NCBI GenBank assembly: GCA_032622095.1
Contig: CP136064.1
Span: 116,205,894 to 116,269,893 of the forward strand
Source of the DNA: Siphonodentalium dalli
Lineage: Eukaryota; Mollusca; Scaphopoda; Gadilida; Siphonodentaliidae
Reading direction: 5' to 3'
DNA length: 64,000 nucleotides
A model generated the notes under the pieces. That model saw only the letters and a list, made by a program, of their open reading frames with translations. It had not been told where the DNA came from and ran no database searches. Below, piece by piece: positions 13,301-28,300 of this stretch (positions are counted from its first letter, which is position 1; every line of letters begins with the position of its first letter). Position numbers and translations under genes: made by a program.

Positions 13301-16300
13301 GAACATTTATGTCATAAATGGCAAATAAAATGTGTATACTATATTAATAAAAATAATATGTACTATTTTTGAGTAGATCCCAAAAATTATGTCATTCGTG
13401 AACGAGACAAATGTTTATTTTCGCGAGCAGCTGCTCGCGAAAATAAACATTTGTTTCACTCACTCACGACATAAATTTGCTATCCACTCAAAACACTAGA
13501 TATTCTTTATTTATTCCGAAAAACACAGGTGAAAATCTTACAGTTAATACACATACTTTGTAATTCATTAAAAGTGTTTTTAAAAGATAGATTTGCAATC
13601 AAAGCTGTCATAATTCTCAACAAATAGTAATATTTCCTGTCCCATTTGGTGGAAACAATTATATCCTAGTGATGGCTTCTCTCTCACTCAAGTTTATTAT
13701 TTTATACATCGGAATAAAAAAAGAAACTTTGGAGAAGAGATACATTACCTTTACTGCTTGTTAACCCTCTTTAAACTGAATGGATTCTCTCACTCAGTTA
13801 CAAAGGTAAACATTGGAACAGTCTATTGTTCATTTCGAGGGGTGTTCAGGTAATAAAAGTAGACTACAGACAAGCAAAAATATAATACAAGAGCAAAATG
13901 ATTCACATACATTGGTAGGTAATGTTCAGAAAATAAGTTCACAATTGTTAAAGTTATTATCTGAAAATTTCCTAAGGCATCTACTCATCAATGAGTATTT
14001 AGTATAGAAAGGGTTAAATAATTATGTTTTCTTGGGACATTGCTTTTTCAGAATTTCAAGAGTAAACCATGAACTACTTGTTGATATATCACTTCTGTTC
14101 TTTTACTCTAAAGCACAGGTGTTGTGTATAACAACAGACATACACTTTATATACAGGTGTGTTCATGTACATGTATGTATGAAGCGATTTAAAATTCATT
14201 GTTTTCAGACATATATCAAACCTATCCCTAACCAGTAAAATTATAATGACAATTATCTCAGAGCGAGCTAAATATAATTTATATCCATGCCAGAAGTTAG
14301 TGGCAGTTAAAACTAGTGATTTATGTTGAATCATTCCGGAATAACACTTATATACATCACATAAGTGGAGGAATTTAAATGCTTTGATAGCCGCATATAT
14401 AACTGTCTCGGAGAAAACTGTTAAATCTAATAAATTGACAGCCGAATAAATCACACAATGAAGGAAATGGGATGACAATGGTCTCACGTTCTCGATCTAG
14501 TTTGGTGTTATCTACTTCTGTTGTGCATTCTGGGTCATACCTCATAAGTTAAATTTTTTTCATAATACCTGTGATACTACCTGTACTTCAAAATTCTGGT
14601 CTTGGTGACTGACTCCTTAAATTGGTCTCATTCTTACATAACGGCTGTTTTGAGACATAATTTTGTTCACACTCACTTGGGATGAGGCAAAGCCCAGTCT
14701 TGGTAATCTATTTACCATAATATCTAACTGGTCTTGGATATCTTATTACTGAAGTAATTTCACTTTGGAGGTTATTTCCCCTCAATGGCTAAGTTTACTT
14801 CCTGGGAGAAATCCTATAAAAAATAACAGTTTTTCAGGTCATATCAACTAATACAAGCAAAATCGTTCTCACTAAATGTCCCTCCAACGACCACAGTGCC
14901 GTATCCCCCAATAACACACACACCCATTACATTCGTCTATATATATATAAAATAGTTGGATCTGTCTGTTCTGATATTTCTCCCAGACCAATTTCAAAAA
15001 AATTTGGTGTGGTGACTAGGGTTACCCTGGTGGAAGTTATAACGGCATTAGTTTTTCAAATTTTTTATTTAAAAAAATTTAATTCCAAAAAAAAAATAAA
15101 AAAATTTAAAAGGCATTTTATTTTAAATTTTTTTTTTAGATCAAACTGTTTAAATGATCAAAATGTGTATATAGTATCATAAATGTTGTAGAGCGACGAT
15201 TGCTCTTGATTTTTGTCCCATGGTCAAGGGGTGCCATTTTTACGCGACTGCTGATTAAAAAAATTTGACTGTTACAATTGAAACATTTAAATTAACTGAA
15301 AGACATTAGAAACAAAATACGATTTTTCAACGTTATCTAGCTAATCTTGTTCAGAAATGTATAGGTATGTTATGAGATATATATCTTGCCAAATTATGTA
15401 TACATAATTTTGGGGTTGGAATGAGCCATGTCCGTTTAAGCTTTGCTTGAGTTGTGACCCTTTATTGAGATTGTCTCAACTGTTTCGAAGTCCTATCTAT
15501 GACATGGGGGGGGGGGGGGTCTCTGTACTGTAGCTCTGATTGGGAGCAATGTAGTGGAGAAATGTGGAAAATTGAGCAAATGTAATGAGTCCCCAGAGTT
15601 TTCAATTTTTTTCTTTCTAAATAATGACTTTGTCTCATCTGGCGTGGCCACAAATAGCTATTTGGATAGTTTTCAATTAATTTTTTTTCTTTTCCTCCTG
15701 TGCTGCCGGGGAAATACAACATATTTTTTTTTTATACTGGTATTTTCCTGAACTCTGCCTGACTCACAACCTGAAACCAAGGTTTGCCTTCACATTGTCA
15801 TTCGGACCTGTGTGATTACAAACTGAAACCAAGGTTTGCCTTCACATTGTCATTCGGACCTGTGTGAGTTCTATTGATATGTTGTACGCCCTTGGAGTGT
15901 ACAGATTTTTGTTATGTAAACTGAGTACTTAGGTTGAAGCGTATATTAATAATGTACTTTTCGTATTGACACCTTCAATGAACCATGTAGAGCAGTTTTG
16001 AAATTCCAGCCGATTTTATGAAACTGCATTTTATGATTCTCATGATAAGACCAAGGGTCAAATTTTATTGGAGAAATGTGGAAACCATAGGAAATGTAAG
16101 GAATCCCTTGAGTGTACATGTTATGTGGATTTGTCTCAGTATCGCAAACCCAGTATTGATTTATAGTGTGCGCATCCTATGAAAAGTGGGCTGTTCAAAT
16201 TGATTAGCGAATCGATCGTGCTTGTCAATTTCAGATATGTCAGAACACTATAGGAAAAAATCATTGAACGTGGGTCCCTATCACTGTTATCTGTTAGTCG

Positions 16301-19300
16301 ATTGATTCTATATGGGGTGTAATGATCCCTCTAAGTTTGCTCAAACTATTCCTGCTGCTACGATAGGAAAATCATGTGGTTGCAGTAGTTATAATCTGAT
16401 GCCTAGTACTTAGTATATCCTTTGATCTATGGTAGATCTATAACAATATTTGCAATAAGTATTATGGATTTTTCCCAATACACGGGTAAGTCAACAAGCT
16501 GTTCTTACTCTTTTATTGGGATAATTTAACTACTTATTAATACTTTTTATTAAATCTGTGTTATATTGAATGACACAGTCCATGCATGCTACTTTTCTCT
16601 TTCAAATTGATTAGAATTTGTATCATAATATTTCGGGGAGATTATCTGGCCAAAAGTGACTCAGTCTTCTTTTTGTATGTGGACATCAATTGGCTTGGGT
16701 ATATCTCCTGTATCCATCAGGAAGAGTTTGCCTGTTTCTTGACTGAATTTGTGAAGAGAAATTCTTGTTTTAGCAGTCAAGAGGGGTAACTCTAAAAACT
16801 TTCACAATGCTGTGAACTTTGAGCCTTCTGTTACCATATACTGAGAGTGTCAGTGTTGATGCAACAGTGGAAATGTTAGTTAGGTAAAGAGCATGAGTAT
16901 GGAAAAGGGCAGAGAAGTTTTGGGAGTTTTGACAACTTTTTCCAGTTAATTCAGAGCTGAAACTACAAGCACATAAAACTTCAGAATAGGAAAAAGTTTA
17001 ATTGACATTTTTTTCGGACTAAAAGATATCTAAGACAGATCACATATGGACAACACTTAGACTTCTATTTTAAATCATGTCAGCACTTGTAATATGAGAT
17101 ATGTCAAACTTTCGAAAATGTCTTAGAAAAGGGAAAGAGTGTAATTGGATTTTTTTGACGGATTTTTATATAGCAGTTGAATAAAGTAATCTTAGCCCTT
17201 TGATTCCTGAATGTTCTCTCCCATTCACTTCTAAAGGACTTTAAAGCATACATTGGAATAGTCCATTTTTCATGTATAGGGATGTCAAATAATAAAAACA
17301 GGCAAAGAAACACCCCATGAATTGTAATACATTCACTTGAAAAGATGTTAGGATAATAAATTATTAGGAACTTATTAGCTGATCATCATCGCTATAAATG
17401 AATTAATGTGAATTGGGTAACTACTCATCAGTGAGTATCAAAGTTTTAGGGGGTTGGGGTGCAAATGGAATTCCCAAAGGGGATTATTCATTTTGTACAA
17501 GGAAGAGACGTGCAAAGTAAAATTCACAAGCCCCTCCCACTAAAGACCAACTTACTACAGTACTGCCCTGAATAATCGACTCCTTAACTACAGCAGAATT
17601 ATGGGTAATTTTTCAGGATTTAGTCAGAAATATGACTTGTTGCCATTCATCGGAAAGCTTGAAAAATTACCCATAAAACTGAGAGCTTTCCGATGAATGG
17701 CAACAAGCCATATTTCTGACTAAATCCTGAAAAATTACCCATAATTCTGCTGTGGTTAAGGAGTTGATTATTTAGGGCATTACTGTATATCCCTACGATG
17801 GAGACCTTTGTCTTAGTATGAACAGCTAACAATATTAATTACTCTATAAACAAAAGATTAATATTGTCGTTAAAAATCACACAAATTCATTACTGAGTTA
17901 TTTATTGTCTCCCAATGAAACAGCCCTTTGTTTGCTTTGACACTGTATGACATGGCTGTCACAGGGTCAATATGTGATGTGTTGATTAATGATCTCTATC
18001 CCAGTGCAGGGCATTCCATTTGCTGGTAATAATAAACAATGATCTGAATGCATACATGTGTTCATTTCATCTGGATCAGGGGATGGGCCTATCTGACCAC
18101 AGCAACCTAGGAGTGCTGTCTGACAAGTGATCTGTATCCCAAATTAAAGGCACTCGCAGTGGGTAAATGTGCAAAACATAAGTTTTTTTAAACGTTGCTG
18201 CTAAGAAGAACAATGAGAAATAGATACACTTTGTTTTTATATTCATTATTGAGAGTTCTCCAATTTTTTTTTTTTTTTTATGTAATCAAAACTGTTTGTG
18301 ATTTGTCAATAAATATTACTAATCCGTCTAATCGTGTTGTAAGTTCATATATTTTTTGCACATTTACCCTCAGCAAGTGCCTTGGGTTCCTTTAAAAGCT
18401 GATTGTCCGTTGTACTAAAAGAGCTAAGGAATGTTAAGATATCATCTCTATTTTTCATCACAATGAGTTATCTATTCAAGTTTGTTGCAACCCAAAAATG
18501 GCGTGTTTTTGAGTTGCTAGGAAGCCTGCTAATAGTGTGTCTGTCATTTGCAGAATGAGGTCCACAGAGGGTGAATTTAGTAACGCTATCCTGCATAGCG
18601 GGCTAGCATCACTAAATTCACCCTCTGGGGACCTAATTCTGCTTAGGCTTCGTGTGCTATGGGAGACATTTGAAGTTCCAAAATGGTGAATATTGTGATG
18701 TACACCCATTGGGAACCTCGATTATGCAATGTGTCATCTGCCAATTTGGGGATATAGAGAATTAAACTAAACTAAAAAAGAAAATAGAATCTATGTGAAG
18801 AATTTTCTATAGAAATTTGATAATAAAGACAATTTCCAGAGAAGATGAGGTCTAAGCAGAATGAGGTCTCCAGAGGGTGAATTTAGTGATGCTAGCCCAC
18901 TATGCACGATAGCGTTACTAAATTCACCCTCTTGGGACCTCATACTGCAAATGACAGACACACTATAGTGACTAAACTTGGGTTGCTCGAGTATCCAACA
19001 TGTCGTACCTGTGTAACCATATACATCTGGATTGGTGTACTTGTATCAGTTTAATATGAGGATACATATTTTGTAATGGCTCATGATGCTATGATGAAGT
19101 GCTGTCTCTCTCCTGCTGACAAGATGATTTCTTTATTGTCAAATAAAAATACCCGGCTGACAAAATAATGTAGTCTTTGCTGAATTTATTACCTTTTTAA
19201 AACAATGTTGGTGGAAAATCAAAATTAATTATCTGTCTAAATAAGATCAGTGACATAAAATGACTTGTTAAAGTTGTTCTTAACCAGGCCATTGTCTTAC

Positions 19301-22300
19301 TGCCGACGCCCAGCTCTGTCTTCATATGACACTCTGGCAGGTCTTCATGGGAGGGGCCTAATCATTTGATTTGTGTGCCCAATTTGTTGATCTAGTTTCA
19401 AGAGTTAGTTACTCTGAATGGCTGAAATCAAACCTTGAATAACCCCTTTTTTTTCACTAAATGGATTCTACAACTATGTTATACAGTAAATATTGGAATT
19501 GTCTATTATTCATTTGGAGGGGTGTCCAGGAAAGATGAGCATACAACAGATCTATGAAAAGATAATACTTGTGCAGAGGGACTACTATTAATCTTCTGAT
19601 AATACGTTCAACATCTATTATCTATTTACTGTAATGCCCTAAATAATCGACTCCTTAAACCACAGCATAATTATGGGTAATTTTTCAGGATTTAGTTGGA
19701 AATATGGCTTGTTGCCATTCATCGGAAAGCTCTGTGAGAGCTTTCCAATGAATGGCAACAAGCCATATTTCCAACTAAATCCTGAAAAATTACCCATAAT
19801 TATGCTGTGGTTAAGGAGTCGATTATTTAGGGCATTACTGTATCAATAAGCAGTTAGTATAGAAAGGGATAAAGAAGGAGCAGAAATCTCATAAATGAGT
19901 GTCACTGCTTCAACAAATCCCTTCCTAGGGGTCTATCCTATGAACCTGGTTGCTGTTGCATGAAATAGTCCCACTTAGAAGTTATGATTTTTATATGTAC
20001 CTATAGCATGCATGCAGGTACACAAAGTACTGTTTTCATGATCAACCATACATCGTTCATCTATCTATGTAGCTGCCTGTACGTTATGTTTGAGTTTCCA
20101 TCCGTAGATACATGCTATCCGATGTGACAACTCAAAATAGTTTTCACCTCAAAATTTGTTATATTTAAAATCCAGATTTACAGAAATCAGACACATCCAG
20201 TGACACCCCTTTACCTGTATGGATTTTTTGTACCATTTTATCGATTTCTTCATCTACAACAGCTTTGATCACTGTAAGTTGTTTTCAGGGTGTTATATTT
20301 ATTATTATACACAAATTCAAGTATTGTCTTGAAGAATGTTGTTTTGCATATCTCAGTTGGAAATTGTATTTTTTTATAGGTCGGATGAGATGGAGATGGT
20401 CATGGCTGACTTAGAACGAGCTAATGAGGTTGGTATATATACGCTACCTCATTCTTAGTCATTAGGCATGAGATTTTATCCACAAATTTGCTGATTTTAG
20501 CCAATGTTATCTTCAAATTTCCTTAATTTAATACAATATGTTATAACATATTTAATTATTAATTAATTGCGCTGAGTGGTGGTTCACATGCAGACCTGTT
20601 AAGTTTTGAAAATGTCAATCCGGGAGATTTTTGCGGGAGATATGCCCAAATATGTTCATGTTCCAAAAATCATTTTTATGATGAAGATTACATAGTTTTT
20701 ATGAGTTTGTTTTCTGTGTTTATTTTATAACTATATAGACCTAAATAAAATGGTAATGAATGTCCTGTTGGTTGTTGTAATAGAAGCAGAAAAGTCGTTT
20801 AAAATAAGAAAAAACGAACCCGATTTACAAAGGTTACAACCGGACATGAACGGGTGAAAACGAAAGTACAAAATGACCGTCATGCAATTTTACCCGAAAC
20901 GAAACGTACACGTTCCGTTCACAATGCGTACCTCTAATCCGTTACTAAGAACAGTTACTGTTCATCAATGAGGGCCAACAATAGGCACACTTCTCAGACC
21001 AGCAACATTTAGAAAGACACTTCGTTTAAAATACGTAAAAATACGTAGAATTCCACTAGATACAGCCGGATATGCACGAAACCGAAAGTACAAAATGGAC
21101 TCGTCTATACAGTTTTCGAAATGGACATATCTGTTTGCATGGTTTGTGACTTAGTAGTTATTTAAGTCGCATTATTAAATCTATTGTTTATACGACAGCT
21201 ACCGAGGGTGTGAACATTAATTAGTCTCAATTAGTATTGCTGATAAGTACTGAATAATGATGAATATGAAATTACTCTTGATGTTACCGACGGCAACAGT
21301 GGATCCACACAATGCGGCAGATTTGGGTGGTCTTCCGTATTTTGGAGGTTTTGTCCATCACAATCCGTGAGTCTCACGGACAATCCGTGAAACTTAACAG
21401 CTCTGCTCACATGCCTGTTAGTAGCAATATGGCATCTTGAAATATTATGTCTTGTCTCCTATGGTTTCACATAAGTAAATAAATCCCCTTGTGAACATTG
21501 TCATAGCATAGGTTAAATTGTATAAAGAGACAATGTTTATGACGTTTTGGGTACTGTCTCGCGTGGTACCTAAGGACTGCAAATCCATATTGCATGATAT
21601 TTTCACATTGCTGAACTTTGACCTGAATTAAATTCACATTAAAAAATACTTAAGGAACAAAAAATAAGACAATACTTCCACAAAATTAGATGCTGATTGG
21701 TGAAAGCACCAAGTTCCCCCAATAACTGCCTAAAAACACCATGAAAACACTCATCTCAGCTACTCATTTATAGGAACAAATCAAGAAAAATAACAGGAAA
21801 GCAATTAATTAATCGCCAAACGATTCTAATTACTGCTGCATCGTTCCTGCAGGCTTTTGTTGTTTGATAAGCTAATTTTCTTTTTAATCGTGTGTGATTA
21901 TAATGGATTTTTTTAGTCAGTGTAATGCATAGTTTCCTGTCGATCGTAATGGTTTTCTCATCAATGAGGTGGGCCCGGTTTGCCCACAAACAGGAAGAAG
22001 AGAGAAAAGCTCGATTCATCAAGGAAATCTTTAGGAAGTCAATCTTTAATCACTGATCATAACTCGCACATAATTTCCTCCAGAAGTGGTAATTGAATTC
22101 ACAGGTTACTTTTGAGTTGTTATAAATGAGTTCTTAAGAATTCCCCATATCATTTGATACTCTTGGGAAGAACATTTCTATGACTTCTATGACAGTTCTA
22201 TGAGAGTTCACGCTATCAGTGGCCAACTTGTTTAATGGTCAGATTTTTTTTTTAATGGCCTAATACAATCTTATTTGGCCAAAAAGTTTCAAGCCAATAG

Positions 22301-25300
22301 TCAGCAATATTACATAAACTTCTCTGAAGATTACCATATCTCAATGAAACCCTTACATTTTCTATCAGTTAATCAGCAGATTGCTGGCCTATGTGTGTTT
22401 GGATAACAATTTATTAACCCTTTCATGATGGGAGTTGTGCTGGTGCAGCATTAAAGATCTTGTGCCAGTGCATTCTCTTATATATGCGAATCTCACATAT
22501 ATAAGAGAATTCATTGGCACAGGGTCATGATACTATCTTCTCTGCATCATGTTCCAATAAATATTTTTAATGATATAAATAGTGATTGAATTAAAAAAAT
22601 CAAACCTTATTGGTTAAAAAACCCTTTCAGAATATATGAAAAATTGTCAAATATACCAAGATTTTATTGTTCTGGTTTAGTACACTTTGTGGGTGGGTCT
22701 GATTTTTTAGGCAATTTAGTTTGAATGCAATGCATGTTGGTTGTGTTAGTGGTTTGGACAAACTATTTTTGTTCTATACAGAGAGCAGCCGCGGCTGAGA
22801 GACGAGCAGAAGTTATACAGCATCAGTTAGTCTCATCCGAGCAGAATCTACGAGCCGATCGACAAGCGTCATCACCAGAGAACATGGAACAAGCTATTGA
22901 TATTCTCAAACGGTCCAGCATGGAAGTCGAACTCGCTGCAAAAGAAAAGGAGGTATTCATAAACATTGTCATGTATTCTCACCTTTGAAAGTCTTGTGTT
23001 CTTAACCCTTTCATGATGGGAGCAGTGCTGGTGCAGCATTAATGATCTATGCCAATGTATTCTCTAATATATGTGATATATCAAGATCAAGGCGAGCCTC
23101 CCTATTGGAGACTTGCATATATAAGAGAATTCATTGGCAGAGGGTTTTCGCAAAATTTCAGGAAGCTCCAGTCATGGAAGTGTTAATCTCTCCCTACTTT
23201 TCTTAAATATCTTAAGTCTTTCAATAGCAGGGTCATCGCAATCTTCCGAACAACATTATGGCTAAAATAATAGAACCAGGAATTTTAAGGTGAACATGAG
23301 CTATCTTTTTGAGGTGTTTTTTTCTTCTGTTAAATTGTCATGTAACTTTGATATGTAGTTTCAAATGCAGTTGACAATTAAAAGTTGTCATATGCAGAGA
23401 TTTAATTTTCCAATAATGGAATCCTAACTAGTAATTTCAGAAGTTTTCTGGTTGAAAGACTATGGATAATATGAGGGTTTGAAGGCACCTTCCATATAAC
23501 AATCTGTCAAAGAGAATAAAGTGTAAATTGCCTCTAACTCAAATTTTTATTTTAGGCTATGCCCTATTTGTAATTATAATTAGTTATTTTCCCAGATTGT
23601 CATTTCTGAAGGAATTCATTAATAGTTACTCTAAATTATACTAAAATTTTAGTGATTAATTGCATATATCAATAACTGTCTTTTTAGATGGTTTATCTTG
23701 AGATTTATCAATCCCATCCCCTCGAAAACCTCTTTATTTCCTACCATCTGCTGTAGTTCCTTTTAGGTGACAGTACTCTTCACCGATACTCAGCTCTTCA
23801 CTTGTATTATGCAATTACTAACACACTTCCAGAAACATAATTATTATTTGCACCAAAAACAAAGAAATTAGAAATTGATATTTTGGTAGACAAATCAATT
23901 TCATTTGTAAAATAAACAATTAGTTTCCTTGGAAACTCGATTCTAGTGATATGAGGTCTGGATCAATGCGTTGACATGGGATAAGAAATCGATGGATTAT
24001 ATTACATCTGACAGATCAATAATTCACTAATCTATTAGAGCATTGCCGGATGCCCCGGATTGACCAATTAATACAGATCGCAAGTAAATTAGTTCTATAA
24101 CTGATGAATGCACAGTCAATAGGCAGCTGATATCAATATCATAGAGAAATCTGCTGTTAATATCAAGTTATTAACCACTCAAAAATTTATAATTTAAATC
24201 ACATCTTAACCCTTTCTATACTAAATACTCATTGATGAGTAGTTATCCCTTTAGGAAATGTCCAGATAACTGACGACCTATTTCAACAAACGATTATTTC
24301 CTCTAATGAAAATGAATTCTTCTGCATTTATATTATCTTTTCGCCTGTCTGTCATCTGCTCGTTTTTCTGGACACCAAATGAATAACAGACCATTATAAT
24401 ATATACTTTTATAACTGGGTGGGAGAATCCATTTAGTATAGAAAGGGTTGACTTGAGACAGCAGTAAAATGTCCCAAAGACATTATGTCATCTCTTCCTC
24501 TGCAACTCAAGGACGTCAAATTACTCATATTTAAATTCTCGCTGTTTTATTTTTAGCTCACTTTTAAATTTGCACACTTTTAATTCGCACACCCTGATGT
24601 CCAAATTTAGAACTGGCAAAAATACTTTTGTAAATATAATGTTTCTGATTGCATTCAGATTCTGTTATTAATTGTTCCTGAAGGTAGACCACCACCATAT
24701 ATTTGCACAGCGTATACTGTCACGCAGAATAAAACTGTTTATTATATAGTTGTGAAGATAGGTTAACCCTACTATACTTGGTCCAGTAATATTTATGGTA
24801 TTTCAGCAGTTATGTGCATCAATCACATGAAATTTAACTAAGTAAAGGGACATCAGCAATCATCAATAGGCTACTGGTTTAAGAAACATCACTTTGTATA
24901 TCATATGTGACCTGCCATATCAAATCCAGTCGGAAGTCGGGATTTTTTTTACCCTGTGCCAATGCATTCTCTTATATATGCGAGTCGACCATAGGTCGCC
25001 TCGTATATATAAGAGAATGCATTGGCCTAACAATTTTTCACAATTTTAATAATTTGTTCTTGTATTCTTTAACAATTTTATAATTTCACCCATACAGAGC
25101 CCCAGACAAACATGAGCAGACGACACTCTTCTATATGCTTCTATATATGTGTGGGGCTCCCTGCAGGGTAATGGATGTTTTTTTATTTTATGTCCTAAAA
25201 ATTGTCAGAAACATTTATTTTAAAAAAATGATAAAAAATTGTTAGGCCAATGCCTTCTCTTATATAATTATGCGAGGCGACCTATGGTCGACTCGCATAT

Positions 25301-28300
25301 ATAAGATAATGCATTGGCACAGGGTAAAAAAATCACGACTTCCGACTGGATTTGATATGGCGGGTCACATATTACATCTATATCGATTAATACACTAACC
25401 CTTTATTTTTCCCATTTGTTCACTAATCTCTTTTTGAGTCATACTATTTTTTGCTCAATTTTAAATTTGCACTGAGAAGGGTGCATGGAATTTAAATATG
25501 AGTATTAAAGATAGTCAATTTGATGTGAAACACATATTAGTTACAACATGAAATGATACTCATATTTAAATAGCCAGGGCTTAACCTTTTGATGATTGGA
25601 GCTGCACTGAAGCAGCGTTAAAGATCCTGTGCCATTGAATTCTTTTATATATGTGAGTCTCCCATATGGAGCCTCGCATATATAAGAGAATGCACTGGCT
25701 TACAGGTGAAGGTAAATATTGTTAGGCCAATGCATTTTCTTATATATGCGAGGCTCTCTGTGGGAGAATCGCATAATTATATAAGAGAATGCACTGGCTT
25801 ACAGGTGAAGGTAAATATTGTTAGGCCAATGCATTTTCTTATATATGCGAGGCTCCCTGGCCTCACATATATACTAGTAAGAGAATGCAATGGCACAGGG
25901 TTTTTGCGAAATTTCAGGAAGCTCCATACATGGAAGGGTTAAAGTCAGTTTCATGTGTTTGAAGATTTTAATTTTGTGGATTTCACCAGAGTGAAAATAA
26001 GGCCTTGCCTGGTCTGTGTCATCCCGATCTCCAGGCCAATTAATCTCAATTTAAAATCTCAATCAATCAATCAATAAACATGTTACTGGACTATAGCTAC
26101 AGTTTTGAATTTAAACTGACTTAGTTTAGTGTTATCATTAGCAGTAATTAGGGTTTTATTAGCTGGCTTTGGATGCAATTTTAGGGATATGCAAGCAGAC
26201 CTAAAATCTAGTCAAGTTTATCAGCAGTTAATAACTATGTAAGTCTGGCTTCTGATGAGGGTCTTGGGTTAGCAAAATTTTTTGAAAAGTTTAAATTTTT
26301 GGTAAGTGATATGTTATGAACATAAGCTTGTTCGAAGTGTTAAAAAGTAATATAGTTTAGAGGCTAGAGTGCAGAATGTTGAGTCTTACAGTTGTATCTT
26401 GTTTGAGAGATTAGTCAAATATTAGTATTCAAGTGCATAGACCCATTGCTCCCAGATCAATATTTATGGGTTATTAGATCTGGTGATTGTTTTCAAATTA
26501 TCAGTGTGACGATCGCAAAATAAATGCAATTTTTATCCTTTCATCGATTACCAATGATAGAGTAACTGATTTAATGTAACGTATTTTGCCGACAAAGCTA
26601 GTGATTTTATGTTGCTATAGAAACAGACCTCTGGGGTTCAATATATCAATGAAGGCGAACACTTTCATTTGATAAAATCGATATGCGATCAAATTGGTGA
26701 ACCGAATGGAGTGACTTGTCAGCCGATAGAACGCTGGTGTACATCATCATTCCCAATCATTATCGTCATTATCGAGAAGCAACATTTTTGAAGTTTCCAT
26801 AGAAACGCTTGATTATTGCGATTAAAGTGTCACATAGCTATGGTACTGTTCTCTATCCGTTGGACATATTTTACTTCTTTGTGAAATATTGATGTCGAGA
26901 TGTCGCATTGATTTTTTCCCGCTTTGTCCTTTTCACGGCTGCAGATAATAGATCGGTCATCAATTATCTCTGTGGTTTTGATGGAAAACTTACCAGGTGT
27001 TATTTAGGTTGTTATTCTATTAACGGTCACAAATTAAGAAGGACTCCTATAATCACTGCAACAACTTAAGTGTCATTTTATGGAGTTGGTCCATGGAATA
27101 ACAGTTGTAATCAGTATGTTACTCAATTAAATTCAAATATTATTGTCATATTTCCTAACTACATGTATTCCTTAACATTCCATAAGTTAACAATTCCTAT
27201 ATTCTCATCTGATACATGCAATCTGAATATGATAACAGGATCAACGCTTGTATGTTTCGATTGATTTTGGTAGTATTTTTTTTAGTTTTTTATTGTTATT
27301 TCATGGCCATATACAGTATGTGATACTCATACCTGAGTTTTTAGGTATCTTTTTCACTTCCCCCAAGACCTTAAGTGAATTTTCAGTCATAGGAATAAAT
27401 TAATATTACAAATTAATTGATGATATTTTTTTCATTAATCAAAATATTTGCAAACATAAAATTTAAACTAAAAAATAAAAAAAATGTTGATCTTCTTTGA
27501 CAAATATGTGTAAATTCTTCGCCACATGTTTCTCTTCCCAATATTTCTCTGCTTAATCAAATTTGTCGTTAAGTGACAAACTCTTGAAAATTGGCCTCCA
27601 TTGAAAGTACCAGTAATCAATAGCTGATTGTGTTCAAAATAAACTAGATAACTTAATTATGTCTATGAAGAGCCCCAACCAATTTTAAATTTTATCAACA
27701 GAGACAATATATTGGATTGATTTTATCAACTTCTTTCTTAAGAACCTACCTTTGCTAGTATAATCAGTTATTATGACATCACTTAATTTTCTGCAGAAAT
27801 TTTCAATAGCTCCTTCAATAAATGATGGGTTCTATTAATCAATCGCTTGACCTTTTTTCTTTTCTGAGTCTTCTTTATGCTGATCATCGCGTCTTCTGAG
27901 ATATGGATGTATTGAAAAAGGTTAAGTGTATGTCGTTTACGTCCTGTGATTGTTCGTGTGTTTATTTTTGTGATAATTTATTATGAGGTCTTTAGTACCT
28001 TTTCTATACCAATTGTTTGATACCTTAATATTATTGGTTATTTTGCCTGCAGATTGTCTCAACAAATTTACTGTTATTTATATGTTTAATCATGCATTTA
28101 ACCCTGTCTTAAGGGCACATTTTAATGAGGGTCCACCTGTGAATTACTTGCAAATAGAGGCCACCTGTCCGGCATAATTATGGCCACAGATTTATGTTCT
28201 TCAGAATCTAATTATGCCCATATACAGGGACAAAAGAGGACACGCAGACTATTTTTTTTCTGAATCAATGAGCGAGGACTTTAGTTTTATTTTTTTATTT

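Larger units (their letters stand above)
6489..20379 (+). other. CUX intron: 13.9 kb, the largest in the window
   Basis: Holds two family J elements, a 53-base minisatellite, hairpin elements (9520-9792, 10286-10531), a tandem array split by a TTAA element (11832-12775), a 48-base perfect palindrome (13407-13454), family B copies, TA-flanked family D palindromes and a family C copy. No missed CUX exon is needed, since the flanking exons join in frame. Roughly 14100-17150 and 6500-7880 show little beyond AT-rich sequence and small duplications. Confidence 0.75.
20429..22781 (+). other. CUX intron: 2.4 kb
   Basis: Mostly one hAT-like element (20591-21405) plus a truncated family A hairpin (22414-22533). 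The remainder is AT-rich with no recognised feature. Confidence 0.75.

Noticed and set aside
14089-14487. A 132-codon open frame on the minus strand in an intron
   Set aside because: No recognisable domain and atypical composition. It lies in AT-rich intron DNA where such frames arise by chance.
22725-22781. Use of the upstream in-frame ATG at 22725 as a start for the exon
   Set aside because: Those codons precede a clear acceptor and have no CUX similarity; they are intron sequence.
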